Numbered from the stretch's first letter, positions 1-12,083 are shown. The stretch: DNA of 38,841 nt from Nocardia wallacei (GCF_029869545.1 NZ_JARWQD010000139.1:1-38841), one strand, 5' to 3'. Translations and numbers: made by a program. Notes: generated from the sequence alone by a model not told the origin.

Positions 1-109
1 CCCCCCCCGTGCCCTACACACTCGTCCGCGGCGTGCCATCAAAATCCCCTATCCGGGGTGGGGGGGCGCGCCCCCGCCGCCCCCCGCCCCCCCCCCCCCC
101 CGGCGGCTA
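1..109. other. C/G homopolymer edge of the window
   Basis: The stretch begins with eight C and contains runs of G and C up to 14 long around 60-103. No coding region or tRNA is visible. In M. tuberculosis the homologue of the next gene is followed by tRNA-Ile and tRNA-Ala genes, and neither is seen here. The composition looks like a low-quality assembly edge, although a genuine GC-rich stretch cannot be excluded. Confidence 0.6.
46..58 (-). terminator. Possible terminator of the gyrase operon
   Basis: Read on the minus strand this is a short hairpin (CCCC, five-base loop, GGGG) followed by ATTTTGA, about 50 bases after the stop codon of the DUF3566 gene. The stem is only four pairs, so it is weak. 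It lies beside C/G homopolymers of doubtful quality. Confidence 0.3.
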
Positions 110-1045
110 CTAGTCCGGGTCGGCCAGCGTGACCTGGACGCCACCCACCAGATCGGTGCACTGGTTGTAGATGAACACCCCGACCGTGGACAGCGCGGTC
201 AGCAGGACCACGTTGATCAGGCCGATCACCGCCGCGTAACCGAACACCGTCCCGGCGTCGATCAGCTCGGTGGACGTCGAGCTGCCGTTGGACATGATGT
301 CGGTGAAGCTGCTGTTCAGCCTGTCCCACACACCCATGCCGGACAGCACGATGTAGAGGAATCCGACCGCCAGCATCCACACGAAGAACATCGCCACGCT
401 GATCACCAGCGACACCTTCAGCGTCGACCAGGGATCGACGTGGCGCACCTGCACCGTCGCCCGCAGCGGCTCGCCACCGGCGGCCGCGGCGACCGCCGCC
501 GGAACCGCCGGGGAGACGGCGGCCGGTTGCGGAATGCCCTGCATGCCGGGAGCCTCGGTCGGCGGCAACGGGTGCCGCAGTTCCGACAGATCCGGCATGT
601 CCTTGACCAGCTCGGGCCGGGCGATGCTGCGGGTGGGCCCGTCGATGCCGACGGACTTCACCATCGCGGCCTCCTTGCGGGCCGCCTTGGCCGCCAGGTC
701 GGCGGTGGTGCGGGCGTTGGTCATGCCGCCACCCAGGCCGCCACCCGCCTGCGGGCGGCCCGCCACCGGCGGCTCACCCGGACGATGCAGATTCGACTGC
801 GGCTCCCGCTGCGGCAGCTGCGACCAGCCCTTCTCGAATCGTGCGTCGCCCTCGGCGGGGGCCTGCTCCCCGGCCTTTCCCGCCTCGCCCTGCTTGTCGG
901 ACACTTCGGATGCTCCTCCCGAGCCGTTGTCACCTCCCGAGCCCGGCCGCGGTATGGGCCGGGGCGGAATCGGAGACGGCGCAATTCGCTCGGTCACACC
1001 GTTGGCGTGGTGCCGCTCGTCATTCGGCTGATTCGGAGTGGTCAA
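110..1045 (-). CDS. DUF3566 membrane protein downstream of gyrA
   Basis: A 311-residue protein matching the DUF3566 family that follows gyrA across mycobacteria and nocardiae (Rv0007 in M. tuberculosis); its molecular role is unknown. Residues 1 to about 190 are hydrophilic, rich in Pro, Gly and Ala, and probably disordered in the cytoplasm. The C-terminal 110 residues hold the conserved domain with two membrane segments (about 208-232 and 265-288) separated by a Ser/Thr-rich loop. The start is a TTG preceded at six bases by AAGGA; no ATG or GTG fits better. It lies 61 bp after gyrA on the same strand and is probably cotranscribed with the gyrase genes. Family assignment is firm; function is not. 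Confidence 0.85.
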   Translation of the reverse strand: MTTPNQPNDERHHANGVTERIAPSPIPPRPIPRPGSGGDNGSGGASEVSDKQGEAGKAGEQAPAEGDARFEKGWSQLPQREPQSNLHRPGEPPVAGRPQAGGGLGGGMTNARTTADLAAKAARKEAAMVKSVGIDGPTRSIARPELVKDMPDLSELRHPLPPTEAPGMQGIPQPAAVSPAVPAAVAAAAGGEPLRATVQVRHVDPWSTLKVSLVISVAMFFVWMLAVGFLYIVLSGMGVWDRLNSSFTDIMSNGSSTSTELIDAGTVFGYAAVIGLINVVLLTALSTVGVFIYNQCTDLVGGVQVTLADPD

Positions 1046-1106
1046 TGGGATTCCTTCGATCCGTCGTGCCGCCGCTGCCTGTGAAGAAACTTACTGCTTT
1101 CCGAAC

Positions 1107-3617
1107 CTACTGCTTGTCCGCACCGCTGGCCTCCTCTTCGAGGGAAACCTGATCGGGCTCATCGGCGTTGCGCGCGATCGCAAGCAACGTATCGCCATCG
1201 CCGAGGTTCATCAATCGCACGCCCTTGGTCTGTCGGCCGGCGCGGCGCACCTGATTGGCCGCCGTCCGGATCACACCGCCGCTGGAGGTGATGGCGTAGA
1301 TCTCATCCTCGTCGTCGACGATGAGTGCGCCCACCAGGTTGCCACGTTTCGGATCGTATTGGATCGTCAATACGCCTTTACCGCCGCGGCCCTGCGCGGT
1401 GTACTCCTCGATCGCGGTGCGCTTGGCGTAGCCGCCGGACGTCGCGACCAGCAGGAACGTATCGTCGCGGACCACGTTCAGCGACAGCAGCCAGTCGTCG
1501 GTGTTGAACCGCATGCCCTGGACGCCGGAGGTGGCGCGGCCCATCGGGCGCAGCACCTCGTCGTTGGCGGCGAAACGGATCGACTGGCCGTGCGCCGAGA
1601 CCAGCAGCAGGTCGTCCTCCGCGGAACACAGTGCGGCGCCGACCAATTCGTCGCTGTCGCGCAGATTCACCGCGACGATGCCGCCGCTGCGGTTGGAGTC
1701 GAAGTCGGTCAGCCGCGACTTCTTCACCAGGCCGTTGCGGGTCGCCAGCACCAGGTACGGCTGATCCTCGTAGGTCTTGATCTGGATGACCTGGGCGATC
1801 TTCTCCTCCGGCTGGAAGGCCAGCAGGTTGGCCACGTGCTGGCCGCGCGCGACGCGGCTGGCCTCGGGCAGCTCGTAGGCCTTGACCCGGTACACCCGGC
1901 CCAGGTTGGTGAAGAACAGCAACCAGTCGTGGGTCGAGGTGACGAAGAAGTGCTTGACCAGGTCGTCCTGCTTGAGGCCGGCGCCCATCACGCCCTTGCC
2001 GCCGCGCTTCTGGCTGCGGTACAGGTCGGTCTTGGTGCGCTTGGCGTAGCCGGTCTCGGTGATGGTGACGACCACGTCCTCGCGGGCGATCAGATCCTCG
2101 TCGGCCACGTCGCCGTCGGCCGCCACGATCTTGGTTCGCCGGTCGTCGCCGTGCTTGTCGACGATCTCCTTCAGCTCGTCGCGGACGATCGCGCGCTGCC
2201 GCTCCGGCTTGTCCAGGATGTCCTTCAGGTCGGCGATCTCGAGCTCGATCTTCGCCAACTCGTCGATGATCTTCTGCCGTTCCAGGGCGGACAGGCGACG
2301 CAGCTGCATGTCCAGGATCGCGGTCGCCTGGATCTCGTCGATCTCGAGCAGCTCCATCAGGCCGGTGCGCGCGGTCTCGGTGTCGGCCGAGCGCCGGATC
2401 AGCGCGATGACCTCGTCGAGCGCGTCCAGCGCCTTGACCAGACCGCGCAGGATGTGGGCGCGCTCCTCGGCCTTGCGCAGCCGGTAGCGGGTGCGCCGGA
2501 CGATGACGTCCAACTGGTGGGCCACGTAGAGCCGGATCAGCTGATCCAGCCGCATGGTGCGCGGCACGCCGTCGACGATGGCCAGCATGTTGGCGCCGAA
2601 GCTGGTCTGCAGCTGGGTGTGCTTGTACAGGTTGTTCAGCACGACCTTGGCGACCGCGTCGCGCTTGACCGTCACCACGATCCGCATGCCCGCGCGGTCC
2701 GAGGACTCGTCGTGGACGTCGGAGATGCCCGCGATCTTGCCGTCCTTGACCTGCTCGGCGATCGCGTTGACGAAATTGTCGGTGTTGACCTGGTACGGCA
2801 GCTCGGTGATGACGATCGTGGTGCGACCGCGATTGTCCTCCTCGATCTCCACCACACCGCGCATGCGGATCGAGCCGCGGCCCGTCTTGTAGGCGTCCTG
2901 GATGCCCTGGGTGCCGACGATCAGGCCGTGGGTCGGGAAGTCCGGGCCCTTGACCGCCTCCATGCAGGCCGCGAGGGTGGTCTCCTCGTCCGCCTCGTGG
3001 TTGTCGAGCGCCCAGTAGATCGCCTCGGCCACCTCGCGCAGGTTGTGCGGCGGGATATTGGTGGCCATGCCGACCGCGATACCGCCGGACCCGTTGATCA
3101 ACAGGGCGGGGACACGGCTGGGGAGAACCACGGGCTCGCGCGAGCGGCCGTCGTAGTTCGGCGCGAAATCGACCGTCTCCTCTTCGATTTCGCGCAGCAT
3201 CTCCATGGCCAGCGGGGTGAGCCGGCACTCGGTGTAGCGCATGGCGGCCGGGCCGTCGTTGCCGCGGGAACCGAAGTTGCCCTGGGGATCGACCAGTGGA
3301 TAACGCAGCGACCAGGGCTGCGCCATGCGCACCAGGGTGTCGTAGATCGGCACGTCGCCGTGCGGGTGGTAGTTACCCATGGTCTCGGCGACGGGGCGGG
3401 CCGACTTCACGTAGCCGCGGTCGGGGCGGTACCCGTTGTCGAACATCGCGTACAGGATGCGGCGATGCACGGGCTTCATACCGTCACGCACCTCGGGCAG
3501 CGCGCGGCCCACGATCACGCTCATCGCGTAGTCGATGTAGCTGTTCTGCATCTCCTGCTGGATGTCGACCGGTTCGATACGGTCGCCGCCGTCGGGAGGC
3601 AATGTGGTCTCGGTCAT
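1107..3617 (-). CDS. gyrA: DNA gyrase subunit A, with Val-Pro in the quinolone pocket
   Basis: An 836-residue GyrA, the cleavage and rejoining subunit of the gyrase A2B2 heterotetramer, which introduces negative supercoils. The catalytic tyrosine is Tyr128 in the AAMRYTE motif. The C-terminal wrapping domain contains the GyrA box QKRGGKG and a second GRGGKG loop, as in mycobacterial GyrA. Oddity: the resistance-determining region reads [10 protein letters not shown], so Val89 and Pro90 stand where M. tuberculosis has Ala90 and Ser91 (Ser83 and Ala84 in E. coli). Substitutions A90V and S91P cause fluoroquinolone resistance in M. tuberculosis; Asp at the position equal to Asp94 is kept. GGAG lies eight bases before the ATG. 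It sits 98 bp downstream of gyrB, in the same operon. Confidence 0.98.
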   Translation of the reverse strand: MTETTLPPDGGDRIEPVDIQQEMQNSYIDYAMSVIVGRALPEVRDGMKPVHRRILYAMFDNGYRPDRGYVKSARPVAETMGNYHPHGDVPIYDTLVRMAQPWSLRYPLVDPQGNFGSRGNDGPAAMRYTECRLTPLAMEMLREIEEETVDFAPNYDGRSREPVVLPSRVPALLINGSGGIAVGMATNIPPHNLREVAEAIYWALDNHEADEETTLAACMEAVKGPDFPTHGLIVGTQGIQDAYKTGRGSIRMRGVVEIEEDNRGRTTIVITELPYQVNTDNFVNAIAEQVKDGKIAGISDVHDESSDRAGMRIVVTVKRDAVAKVVLNNLYKHTQLQTSFGANMLAIVDGVPRTMRLDQLIRLYVAHQLDVIVRRTRYRLRKAEERAHILRGLVKALDALDEVIALIRRSADTETARTGLMELLEIDEIQATAILDMQLRRLSALERQKIIDELAKIELEIADLKDILDKPERQRAIVRDELKEIVDKHGDDRRTKIVAADGDVADEDLIAREDVVVTITETGYAKRTKTDLYRSQKRGGKGVMGAGLKQDDLVKHFFVTSTHDWLLFFTNLGRVYRVKAYELPEASRVARGQHVANLLAFQPEEKIAQVIQIKTYEDQPYLVLATRNGLVKKSRLTDFDSNRSGGIVAVNLRDSDELVGAALCSAEDDLLLVSAHGQSIRFAANDEVLRPMGRATSGVQGMRFNTDDWLLSLNVVRDDTFLLVATSGGYAKRTAIEEYTAQGRGGKGVLTIQYDPKRGNLVGALIVDDEDEIYAITSSGGVIRTAANQVRRAGRQTKGVRLMNLGDGDTLLAIARNADEPDQVSLEEEASGADKQ

Positions 3618-3715
3618 GAATCAGTCTCCGTAGGAAGTCTTTTCGGGTGGTCGGGGCGAATCACTCGTCATCCCGGGGCGCATCGCCTCCGTCCTCCGGA
3701 ACGACGGGCATCCCC

Positions 3716-6141
<2,426 letters not shown>

Positions 6142-6714
6142 TCAGCCGTAGGTGTCGCGGGGGCCGCGGCCCTTGATGTGCCGCTCGCCCTTGCGCCAGC
6201 TCGGCGCCGCCGGACCGCTGATCCGCAGCGACGTGACCACGCCCTGACCCACCGCGGCGGTGATCTTCGCGAGGATCTGGGCCTGCAGCATGCGCAGCTG
6301 GGTCGCCCACGCCGTGGATTCGGCCTGGATGCTCAGCACACCGTCGGTCAGCGATACCGGGGTGGCGTGGGCGGCGACGTCCTCGCCGACCACGCTCGCC
6401 CACCGCCCGAACACCATGCCCTCGGCGACCTTGCCGGACCAGCCACGGCTCTTCGCCAGGGCACCGGCGAGGGTGGACAGCCGCTGCGGGTCGCGCTCGT
6501 CGGGACGCGCACCCGACCATCCGGAGCGGCGGCGCAGCGCGCGCACGCCGCCCTTGCGCGGCGACGCCCGCCCCTGGCCGACGGCCTTACCGCTGGTCTT
6601 GGCGGCGGCGCGGGCCTCCTCCCGCGCCCGCCGCGCCAGGTCGACACCGCGCAGCTCGGTACCGGGCTCGGCCGGAGCGGCCGCTCCCGCATCGCCGTAC
6701 TCGGGTCCGTCCAC
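6142..6714 (-). CDS. dciA: DciA-family (DUF721) replication protein
   Basis: A 190-residue DUF721 protein, homologue of Rv0004. Members of this family (DciA) act in loading or regulating the replicative helicase DnaB in bacteria that lack DnaC. Residues 1-75 are charged and Ala/Arg-rich, probably disordered. The conserved DUF721 domain covers about 80-190 and includes the motif FGRWASVVG and the strand segment GVLSIQAES. Start choice: GAGAGGA lies six bases before GTG 6714, whereas it directly touches an in-frame GTG at 6720, so 6714 is preferred. The gene follows recF after 124 bp. The reading frame is open further upstream, but that extension does not resemble the family. Confidence 0.85.
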   Translation of the reverse strand: MDGPEYGDAGAAAPAEPGTELRGVDLARRAREEARAAAKTSGKAVGQGRASPRKGGVRALRRRSGWSGARPDERDPQRLSTLAGALAKSRGWSGKVAEGMVFGRWASVVGEDVAAHATPVSLTDGVLSIQAESTAWATQLRMLQAQILAKITAAVGQGVVTSLRISGPAAPSWRKGERHIKGRGPRDTYG

Positions 6715-6838
6715 CGCCACTCCTCTCCGTCGGCATCCGGATGCCCGGGGCCGGGCATTGCAGGACAGGCTAGCCGGTCGGCACCCGACTTCCGGCGCGC
6801 CGCGGCCGGTGTCACGTGACATTGTTGTGACAACCGGA

Positions 6839-8053
6839 TCAGGGGTCTTCGGACAGCGGTGCGAGCGCGGCACCGGACTGATCCACGATGTGGGAGATGC
6901 GCTCGTCCGCCTCGCCCGTGGTCTCGACGCGCAGCGGGGTGGCCTCGAGTTCGGGCGGGACGTCCTCCGGGACCGCCGCGGTGATCAACACCTGTTCCGC
7001 CGTGGCGGCCACCGCGGCCAGGGCGGCGCGACGGCGGCGATCCAGTTCGGCGAATACGTCGTCCAGCAACAGGACCGGATCGGTGCCCGCGCCGCGCAGC
7101 AGCTCGAAGGCGGCCAGCCGCAGCGCCAGCGCGAACGACCACGACTCGCCATGGCTGGCAAAGCCTTTCGCCGGCGCCGAACCGAGCAGCAGCTCCAGAT
7201 CGTCGCGGTGCGGACCGACCAGGCACACCCCGCGCTCGAGTTCCTTCCCGCGCGCGGCGGTCAATTCCCGCAGCATGATCGACTCCAGGACGGGCGCATC
7301 GTCGGGCTGCGGGGCGCGATCGGCGTCCAGGAATTCCGGCGGCAGCGACGCGCTGCGGTAGCGGATGGCCGCGGTGCGTGACTCCGGGGCGATCGAGCGG
7401 TACGCCTGCTCCAGATGGGGGTGCAGCTCGTGGACCAGCCGCAGCCGCTGGGCCAGCAATTCGCCGCCGTGCGCGGCGAGATGGCCGTCCCATACGTCCA
7501 GCGTGCTCAGATCCGCGGGCGTGCCGGAGCGCGAACGTGCCTGGCGGCCCGCGGTTTTCAACAGCGCCGAGCGCTGCCGCAGCACCCGGTCGTAATCCGA
7601 GCGCACCCCCGCCAGGCGGGGCAGCCGCGCGGTGCACAGCTCGTCGAGGAAGCGGCGGCGCTCCGACGGGTCGCCCCGGACCAGGGCCAGGTCCTCCGGC
7701 GCGAACAGCACCGTCTGCAGGATCCCGAGGATCTCCCGCGGCCGCCGCACCGGCGACCGATTGATCTGGGCGCGGTTGGCCGACCCCTGGTTCAGCTCCA
7801 GATCGATCCGCAGCTCACGACCCGAATTCACCACGGTCGCACCGATTCGGGAACGCTGCGCGCCCAGCCGGATCAGCGGCGCGTCGGTGGACACCCGGTG
7901 TGAGCCGAGGGTGGCGAGGTAGCCGAGCGCCTCGACCAGATTCGTCTTCCCGTTGCCGTTCGAACCCAGGAAAACCGTTCGGCCCGTGGACAGTTCGAGT
8001 TCGGTCTGCTCCCACGAGCGAAAGTCCCGCAGGCTCAACGCCCGGACGTGCAT
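6839..8053 (-). CDS. recF: DNA replication and repair protein RecF
   Basis: A 404-residue SMC-like ATPase that loads RecA at gaps and stalled forks together with RecO and RecR. Walker A is GSNGNGKT at residues 30-37. The C-terminal half carries the GPHRDDLEL segment, an ABC-type signature region around [14 protein letters not shown], and Walker [13 protein letters not shown]. Length is close to the 385 residues usual in mycobacteria. The start ATG follows directly on MHVRAL, which aligns with the family; the ribosome-binding site is weak. It lies directly after dnaN, with no gnd gene between them, as in M. tuberculosis. The 151-bp gap to dnaN holds a run of DnaA-box-like sequences. Confidence 0.95.
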   Translation of the reverse strand: MHVRALSLRDFRSWEQTELELSTGRTVFLGSNGNGKTNLVEALGYLATLGSHRVSTDAPLIRLGAQRSRIGATVVNSGRELRIDLELNQGSANRAQINRSPVRRPREILGILQTVLFAPEDLALVRGDPSERRRFLDELCTARLPRLAGVRSDYDRVLRQRSALLKTAGRQARSRSGTPADLSTLDVWDGHLAAHGGELLAQRLRLVHELHPHLEQAYRSIAPESRTAAIRYRSASLPPEFLDADRAPQPDDAPVLESIMLRELTAARGKELERGVCLVGPHRDDLELLLGSAPAKGFASHGESWSFALALRLAAFELLRGAGTDPVLLLDDVFAELDRRRRAALAAVAATAEQVLITAAVPEDVPPELEATPLRVETTGEADERISHIVDQSGAALAPLSEDP

Positions 8054-8125
8054 CGCTCAGTTCACCGTCCCCGCGGGTGCCGTGCACAACTCGGTAGGCG
8101 GCCCGAGTTGCCCACGTGCCCAGAG

Positions 8126-8155
8126 TTTTTCACAGAGTTATCAACATTGTTCACA
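8126..8155 (+). other. Three tandem DnaA-box-like 9-mers between recF and dnaN
   Basis: Three same-strand sequences lie within 30 bp: TTTTTCACA (8126-8134), TTATCAACA (8138-8146) and TTGTTCACA (8147-8155). The last two each differ by one base from TTATCCACA or TTGTCCACA and abut with no gap. They are in a local AT-rich stretch upstream of recF. The likely role is a secondary DnaA-binding site, perhaps regulating recF; binding is inferred. Confidence 0.5.
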
Positions 8156-8204
8156 GACCCGATGACCGCTCGCGGACCATCGGGTGCGGTACTCATCGAC
8201 GGGC

Positions 8205-9374
8205 TCAGCCCGGCAGGCGAACCGGCATCAGCAGGTAGGTGTACGTGCCGTCCAGGGCCGCGAAGGCGCCGGACTCGAGCACCTCCGGCTCTTCCTCTGT
8301 GGTCGGGCACAGCACGGCCGGGCGGCTGGGTGTGGTGAAACCGAACGTCACCCGGTCGGCGTGCAGTGCGGACAGACCGTCGTTGAGGTAGCCGGGGTTG
8401 AAGGCGATCGTCAGTGGCTCGCCGCGGAATTCGGCCTCCAGCCACTCCTCGGCGCGGCCCGCGTCGTCGCCGCCGGCCGACAGCAGCAGGCCCTGTTCGG
8501 AGAACTCCAGGCGCACCTGGGCGCCGCGCTCGGCCACCAGCGCCACGCGCTTGATGGCGTCGATCAGCGCGCTCACCTGCAGGGTCGCGATCGAGGTGTG
8601 TTCCTTGGGGAGCAATTGGCGGAACTTGGGGAATTCCGCGTCGAGCAGGCGGGTCGTGGTGCGGCGGCCGCCGTTGACGATGCCGAGCAGGCCGTCGGTC
8701 CCGGTGCCGAAGGCGAGCTGCACCGGCTGGTCGGAGGTGCCCAGCGTCTTGGCGGCCTCGGACAGGGTGCGCGCGGGCACGAGGACGGCGGTCTCCACGT
8801 CGTCGCGGCCGGGCTGCCACTCCAGGTGCCGGACCGCGAGGCGGAAGCGGTCGGTGGCCGCCAGCACGACCTTGGAGCCCTCGATCTCGACCCGGATGCC
8901 GGTCAGCATCGGCAGCGTGTCGTCGCGGCCGGCGGCGACGGCCACCTGGCCGACGGCCGAGGAGAACACATCCACCCCGAGCTCACCGGTCTGCGGAGGC
9001 AGTTCGGGCAGCTGGGGATAGTCCTCGACCGGCATGGTCGGTAGCGAGAATTTCGCACTGCCGCAGGCGATCAGCACACGGGTGCCGTCGACGGAGACAT
9101 CCACCGGCTTGTTCGACAGCGCCTTGGTGATATCGGCCAGCAGGCGGCCGGAGACCAGCACCTGCCCGGGGCCCGCGACCTCGGCGGCCACTCGCATCTG
9201 GGCGGAGACCTCGTAGTCGAAACCGGAGACCGTCAGCCCGTCCTCGTCGGCAACGAGGAGAACGCCGCCGAGCACCGGCACCGGCGGACGAGACGGCAGA
9301 CTACGGGCCACCCAGGCGACGGATTCGGCGAAATCCTCGCGAGCGACCCGAAACTTCATGCTTGCAAGCTCCAT
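8205..9374 (-). CDS. dnaN: DNA polymerase III beta sliding clamp
   Basis: The beta clamp, a ring dimer that tethers DNA polymerase III to DNA. The 389-residue protein has the usual three repeated clamp folds. Recognisable segments are [21 protein letters not shown] near the N-terminus and the C-terminal end [13 protein letters not shown], typical of the family. Two starts are possible: ATG 9374 and ATG 9359, five codons apart. The first is preferred because related actinobacterial clamps begin with a similar short sequence before KFRVAREDF, and GAGAGGA lies 11 bases upstream. The second has GGAG nine bases before it. The gene is downstream of the origin and reads away from it. Confidence 0.97.
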   Translation of the reverse strand: MELASMKFRVAREDFAESVAWVARSLPSRPPVPVLGGVLLVADEDGLTVSGFDYEVSAQMRVAAEVAGPGQVLVSGRLLADITKALSNKPVDVSVDGTRVLIACGSAKFSLPTMPVEDYPQLPELPPQTGELGVDVFSSAVGQVAVAAGRDDTLPMLTGIRVEIEGSKVVLAATDRFRLAVRHLEWQPGRDDVETAVLVPARTLSEAAKTLGTSDQPVQLAFGTGTDGLLGIVNGGRRTTTRLLDAEFPKFRQLLPKEHTSIATLQVSALIDAIKRVALVAERGAQVRLEFSEQGLLLSAGGDDAGRAEEWLEAEFRGEPLTIAFNPGYLNDGLSALHADRVTFGFTTPSRPAVLCPTTEEEPEVLESGAFAALDGTYTYLLMPVRLPG

Positions 9375-9656
9375 CGCCCGGTATGTCCTCTCCCAAGTCT
9401 CGATCGGTCGTGATCCGTTTCGGCTCGACGCCGGTTCATGCAGGGGTACTGGATCGGCCGCCCCCGTGTACTCACCGCAGTGTGGCACAGGCGACCGACA
9501 ACAAACCGTACCCGCGCGGCCGCCGAATGACCACGCCGCCCTCCCGGTGCGTCGCCCGCGGGTCCGCGCGGACCTTCTGCTCCGGGCTCGTTCGTTCACC
9601 GAGTCACGCGATGCCGATCGCACCGTTGCTCCCCGAGCCGAGTTTCCACACACCCT

Positions 9657-9702
9657 GTTTTGAAAGAAGTTATTGAAGAAGAAGAACTGAAACAGTAGTA
9701 GG
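9657..9702 (+). other. Probable DNA unwinding element with DnaA-trio-like triplets
   Basis: By eye this stretch is about two-thirds A+T in a genome of roughly 70 percent G+C, and it is purine-rich. It contains AAGAAGAAGAA followed by TAGTAG, which resembles the DnaA-trio repeats that guide DnaA filaments on single-stranded DNA at other bacterial origins. A DnaA-box pair lies directly to its right (9706-9723). Assignment as the unwinding site is inference. Confidence 0.55.
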
Positions 9703-9705
9703 CAC

Positions 9706-9723
9706 TGTGGATTCTGTGGACCA
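9706..9723 (-). other. Two adjacent DnaA-box-like 9-mers beside the unwinding element
   Basis: On the minus strand GAATCCACA (9706-9714) and TGGTCCACA (9715-9723) abut head to tail. They have two and one mismatches to TTATCCACA and TTGTCCACA respectively. They border the AT-rich stretch, where a DnaA filament would be expected to start. Confidence 0.5.
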
Positions 9724-9871
9724 CGGGCGAATCCGCTGCTCGGGGGGCGTGGCGGCGTGGGGATGTCCGGCGGGTGACTCGAGGATGAACGAGGAGTCGC
9801 TGTGGAGGTTACGAATCTGTCCCACTCCCATCCTCGAGCGGTCCTCGAGTTGTTCCATGACGATGCCCGGT

Positions 9872-9903
9872 TTGTGCACATCTGTGCGCAAACCGGTGGA
9901 CAA
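9872..9903. other. Cluster of three degenerate DnaA boxes
   Basis: TTGTGCACA on the plus strand (9872-9880), then TTGCGCACA (9883-9891) and TTGTCCACC (9895-9903) on the minus strand. They have one, two and one mismatches to TTGTCCACA, the form commonly preferred in high-GC actinobacteria. The last runs to within one base of the CTCGAG palindrome at 9904. Confidence 0.5.
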
Positions 9904-10057
9904 CTCGAGGATTCCTCGAGGAGCTGACAGGGACTCCTCGAGGAATCCACAGGCACAACTTCCGATCGACGCAGGTCCGGGGCCGTGGATGGGTTCGGCT
10001 GTGCGAACTGTGTACCGGCAGGTGTGAGTGGCGGTGTCAACACCCCTCCCGTCGAAC

Positions 10058-10066
10058 TGTGGGTAA
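10058..10066 (-). other. DnaA box with one mismatch
   Basis: TTACCCACA on the minus strand differs from TTATCCACA at one position. It is one of the best matches within the dnaA-dnaN interval and lies between the two palindrome groups. Confidence 0.55.
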
Positions 10067-10134
10067 ATCGGTGGAGAACAGGGGGATTCCTCGAGGACTC
10101 CCCAGGGATTCCTCGAGGAATCCACAACACGAAA

Positions 10135-10170
10135 AAGCCGATCCACCCTGGTCTACGGGTGGATCGGCTT
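10135..10170 (-). terminator. Rho-independent terminator of dnaA
   Basis: A perfect 14-bp stem (AAGCCGATCCACCC with its complement at 10157-10170) encloses an eight-base loop. On the minus strand it starts 11 bases after the dnaA stop codon and continues into a short T run (GGCTTTTTCG). It would stop dnaA transcripts before they enter the origin. Confidence 0.85.
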
Positions 10171-10181
10171 GGGGAGGCGGA

Positions 10182-11966
10182 TCAGCGGGAGCGCTGCTTG
10201 ATACGGGCTGTGAGTTCCTGAACCTGGTCGTACACCCGGCGCCGCTCGGTCATTTCCTTGCGCACTTTTTTCTCGGCGTACATGACCGTGGTGTGGTCGC
10301 GGCCGAACGCCTGGCCGATCTTCGGCAGCGACAGATCGGTCAGCTCGCGGCACAGATACATCGCGATCTGCCGCGCCTGGGCCAGCGGCCGTGCCTTACC
10401 CGGGCCGGTGAGCTCCTCGAGCGTGGTGTTGAAGTACTCCGCGGTGACGGCCATGATCGTCGACGCGGTGATCTCGATCGTGGTGGTATCGGGCATCAGA
10501 TCGCGCAGCACCACCTCCGCGAGCGAGAGGTCCAGCGGTTGCCCGTTCAGCGAGGCGAAGGCCGTGACCCGGATCAACGCGCCCTCCAGCTCGCGGATAT
10601 TGCGTTCCACCCGGCTGGCGATGAGTTCGAGTACGTCGTGCGGGACGTCGAGGCGATCCATGCGCGCCTTCTTGCGCAGGATCGCTATCCGGGTCTCCAG
10701 TTCCGGCGGCTGCACGTCGGTGATCAGGCCCCACTCGAACCGGGTGCGCAGCCGTTCCTCCAGCGTGGCCAGCTGCTTGGGCGGGCGGTCGGAGGACACC
10801 ACGATCTGCTTGTTGGCGTTGTGCAGGGTGTTGAAGGTGTGGAAGAACTCCTCCTGGATGCCTTCCTTACCCTCGATGAACTGGATGTCGTCGACCAGCA
10901 GGATGTCGGTCTCGCGGTAGCGGCGCTTGAACGCGACCTTGCGGTCGTCGCGGAGGCTGTTGATGAAGTCGTTGGTGAATTCCTCGGTCGATACGTACTT
11001 CACCCGCATCCCCGGAAACAGCCGCTGGGCGTAGTGCCCGGCCGCGTGCAGCAGATGGGTCTTGCCCAGACCGGAAGCCCCCCAGACGAACAGCGGGTTG
11101 TAGGCCCGCGCCGGAGCCTCGGCGATCGCGACGGCGGCCGCGTGCGCGAAACGGTTGGACGCACCGATGACGAACGTCTCGAAGGTGTACTTCGCGTTGA
11201 GACTGGCCGAGGACGCCGGGGGCGTCGGCGTCGGCTCGGGTGTCTTCGCGAAGTAGGTCGGCCACGAGTTGCGCACGTTGACCACGGGCTCGTCGTCATC
11301 GTGTCGCTCCGGGGGCGTGGGCCTGCGGGCGGGCTCGGGCTCGGACGCGAACAGCGACTCCTGCCCCGGCGATCCGGCGCCACCCGGCCCCGCGGGTAGG
11401 TCCCTGTCGCGCCGGGGCGCCGCGGGTTCGTCCGGTCGGCCGTTGCCTGGCAATTCTCCGGCCACCGGCTGCGCCGAGAACTCGTTCTGGGGATAGTCGG
11501 CCCGGCCGGAGAAGTCGCCTGGGGAGAGATAGCGCGGCGCGGGGTACTCCGGGGCCGCCTGGTACTCCGGTTGCGCGGGATATCCCACAGGTTCGCGGGG
11601 GGCCTCGCGGACCCGCTCGGGACGGGAGGTCAGGCGGGCGTGCCGGGGCGGCCCGGCGGGCCGGTCGGACGGCTGCGTCGCCGGTGCGGCGATCCGGACA
11701 CCGAGGCCCTCCACCTGCGGACCGAGGCGGCGGGCCAGCGACCGCAGGATGGGCTCGCGCAGATCGCGCTCGATCGCCTCCTGTGCCAGCGAGGAAGGTA
11801 CCGAGAGCAGCGCGAATCCCTGCGCCACCGTCAACGGCTTGACCAGGCCCAACCATGCCTTCTGGGCGTTGGTCACCGGCGGAATGGCGCCGTCGGTCGA
11901 GCCCGTGGTGAGTTCGGCGACCACCTCTGGCCACACGCCGGTCAACACGTTCTGCTCGTCGTCCAC
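10182..11966 (-). CDS. dnaA: Chromosomal replication initiator DnaA
   Basis: The AAA+ initiator that binds DnaA boxes and melts the origin; 594 residues. Domain I occupies about 1-95, followed by a long Pro/Arg/Glu-rich linker (about 95-260) typical of actinobacterial DnaA. The AAA+ domain has Walker [10 protein letters not shown] near residue 296 and Walker [15 protein letters not shown] near 353. The DNA-binding domain IV has the signature [14 protein letters not shown] near 551. Start choice: GTG 11966 has GGAGG eight bases upstream and gives an N-terminus aligning with the family; the frame stays open about 130 bases further, into the leader. Divergent from rpmH; a perfect DnaA box 130 bp upstream suggests autoregulation. 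Confidence 0.98.
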   Translation of the reverse strand: MDDEQNVLTGVWPEVVAELTTGSTDGAIPPVTNAQKAWLGLVKPLTVAQGFALLSVPSSLAQEAIERDLREPILRSLARRLGPQVEGLGVRIAAPATQPSDRPAGPPRHARLTSRPERVREAPREPVGYPAQPEYQAAPEYPAPRYLSPGDFSGRADYPQNEFSAQPVAGELPGNGRPDEPAAPRRDRDLPAGPGGAGSPGQESLFASEPEPARRPTPPERHDDDEPVVNVRNSWPTYFAKTPEPTPTPPASSASLNAKYTFETFVIGASNRFAHAAAVAIAEAPARAYNPLFVWGASGLGKTHLLHAAGHYAQRLFPGMRVKYVSTEEFTNDFINSLRDDRKVAFKRRYRETDILLVDDIQFIEGKEGIQEEFFHTFNTLHNANKQIVVSSDRPPKQLATLEERLRTRFEWGLITDVQPPELETRIAILRKKARMDRLDVPHDVLELIASRVERNIRELEGALIRVTAFASLNGQPLDLSLAEVVLRDLMPDTTTIEITASTIMAVTAEYFNTTLEELTGPGKARPLAQARQIAMYLCRELTDLSLPKIGQAFGRDHTTVMYAEKKVRKEMTERRRVYDQVQELTARIKQRSR

Positions 11967-12083
11967 GTACGTTTCCTCCCCGGAATAGGTAGATAGGAGC
12001 AGACGGTCGGACACCACCCGCATCCCCCCGCAGCGCGAGCGTAGGCGTGGCCGTCGGCCATACGAATATGCCACTCCAGGGGT

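Larger units (their letters stand above)
9778..10117. repeat. Eight phased CTCGAG-centred palindromes in oriC
   Basis: CTCGAG occurs at 9778, 9833, 9844, 9904, 9915, 9937, 10090 and 10112 (start positions). The extended consensus is ATTCCTCGAGGAAT; the copy at 10106-10123 is a perfect 18-bp palindrome, GGATTCCTCGAGGAATCC. Neighbouring copies are 55, 11, 60, 11, 22, 153 and 22 bp apart, so several pairs sit exactly one or two helical turns from each other. Twice the palindrome runs directly into GAATCCACA. I know of no described oriC-binding protein with this target. A dimeric DNA-binding protein is the simplest inference. Confidence 0.85.
9375..10181. other. oriC: Chromosome replication origin (oriC)
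   Basis: An 807-bp non-coding region between dnaA and dnaN, the standard oriC position in Mycobacteriales. It contains an AT-rich, triplet-periodic stretch (9657-9702), DnaA-box-like 9-mers mostly with one or two mismatches (9706-9723, 9872-9903, 9943-9951, 10058-10066, 10118-10126), and eight CTCGAG-centred palindromes (9778-10117). No perfect DnaA box was found inside it; the one perfect TTATCCACA nearby is upstream of dnaA at 12096. The dnaN-proximal part (9375-9650) shows no recognisable element. Assignment rests on position and motif clustering. Confidence 0.9.

Noticed and set aside
6810..6821. TGTCACGTGACA as a further parS site
   Set aside because: It is a palindrome with the right centre, but both flanking triplets differ from the TTTC/GAAA arms, so ParB binding is unlikely.
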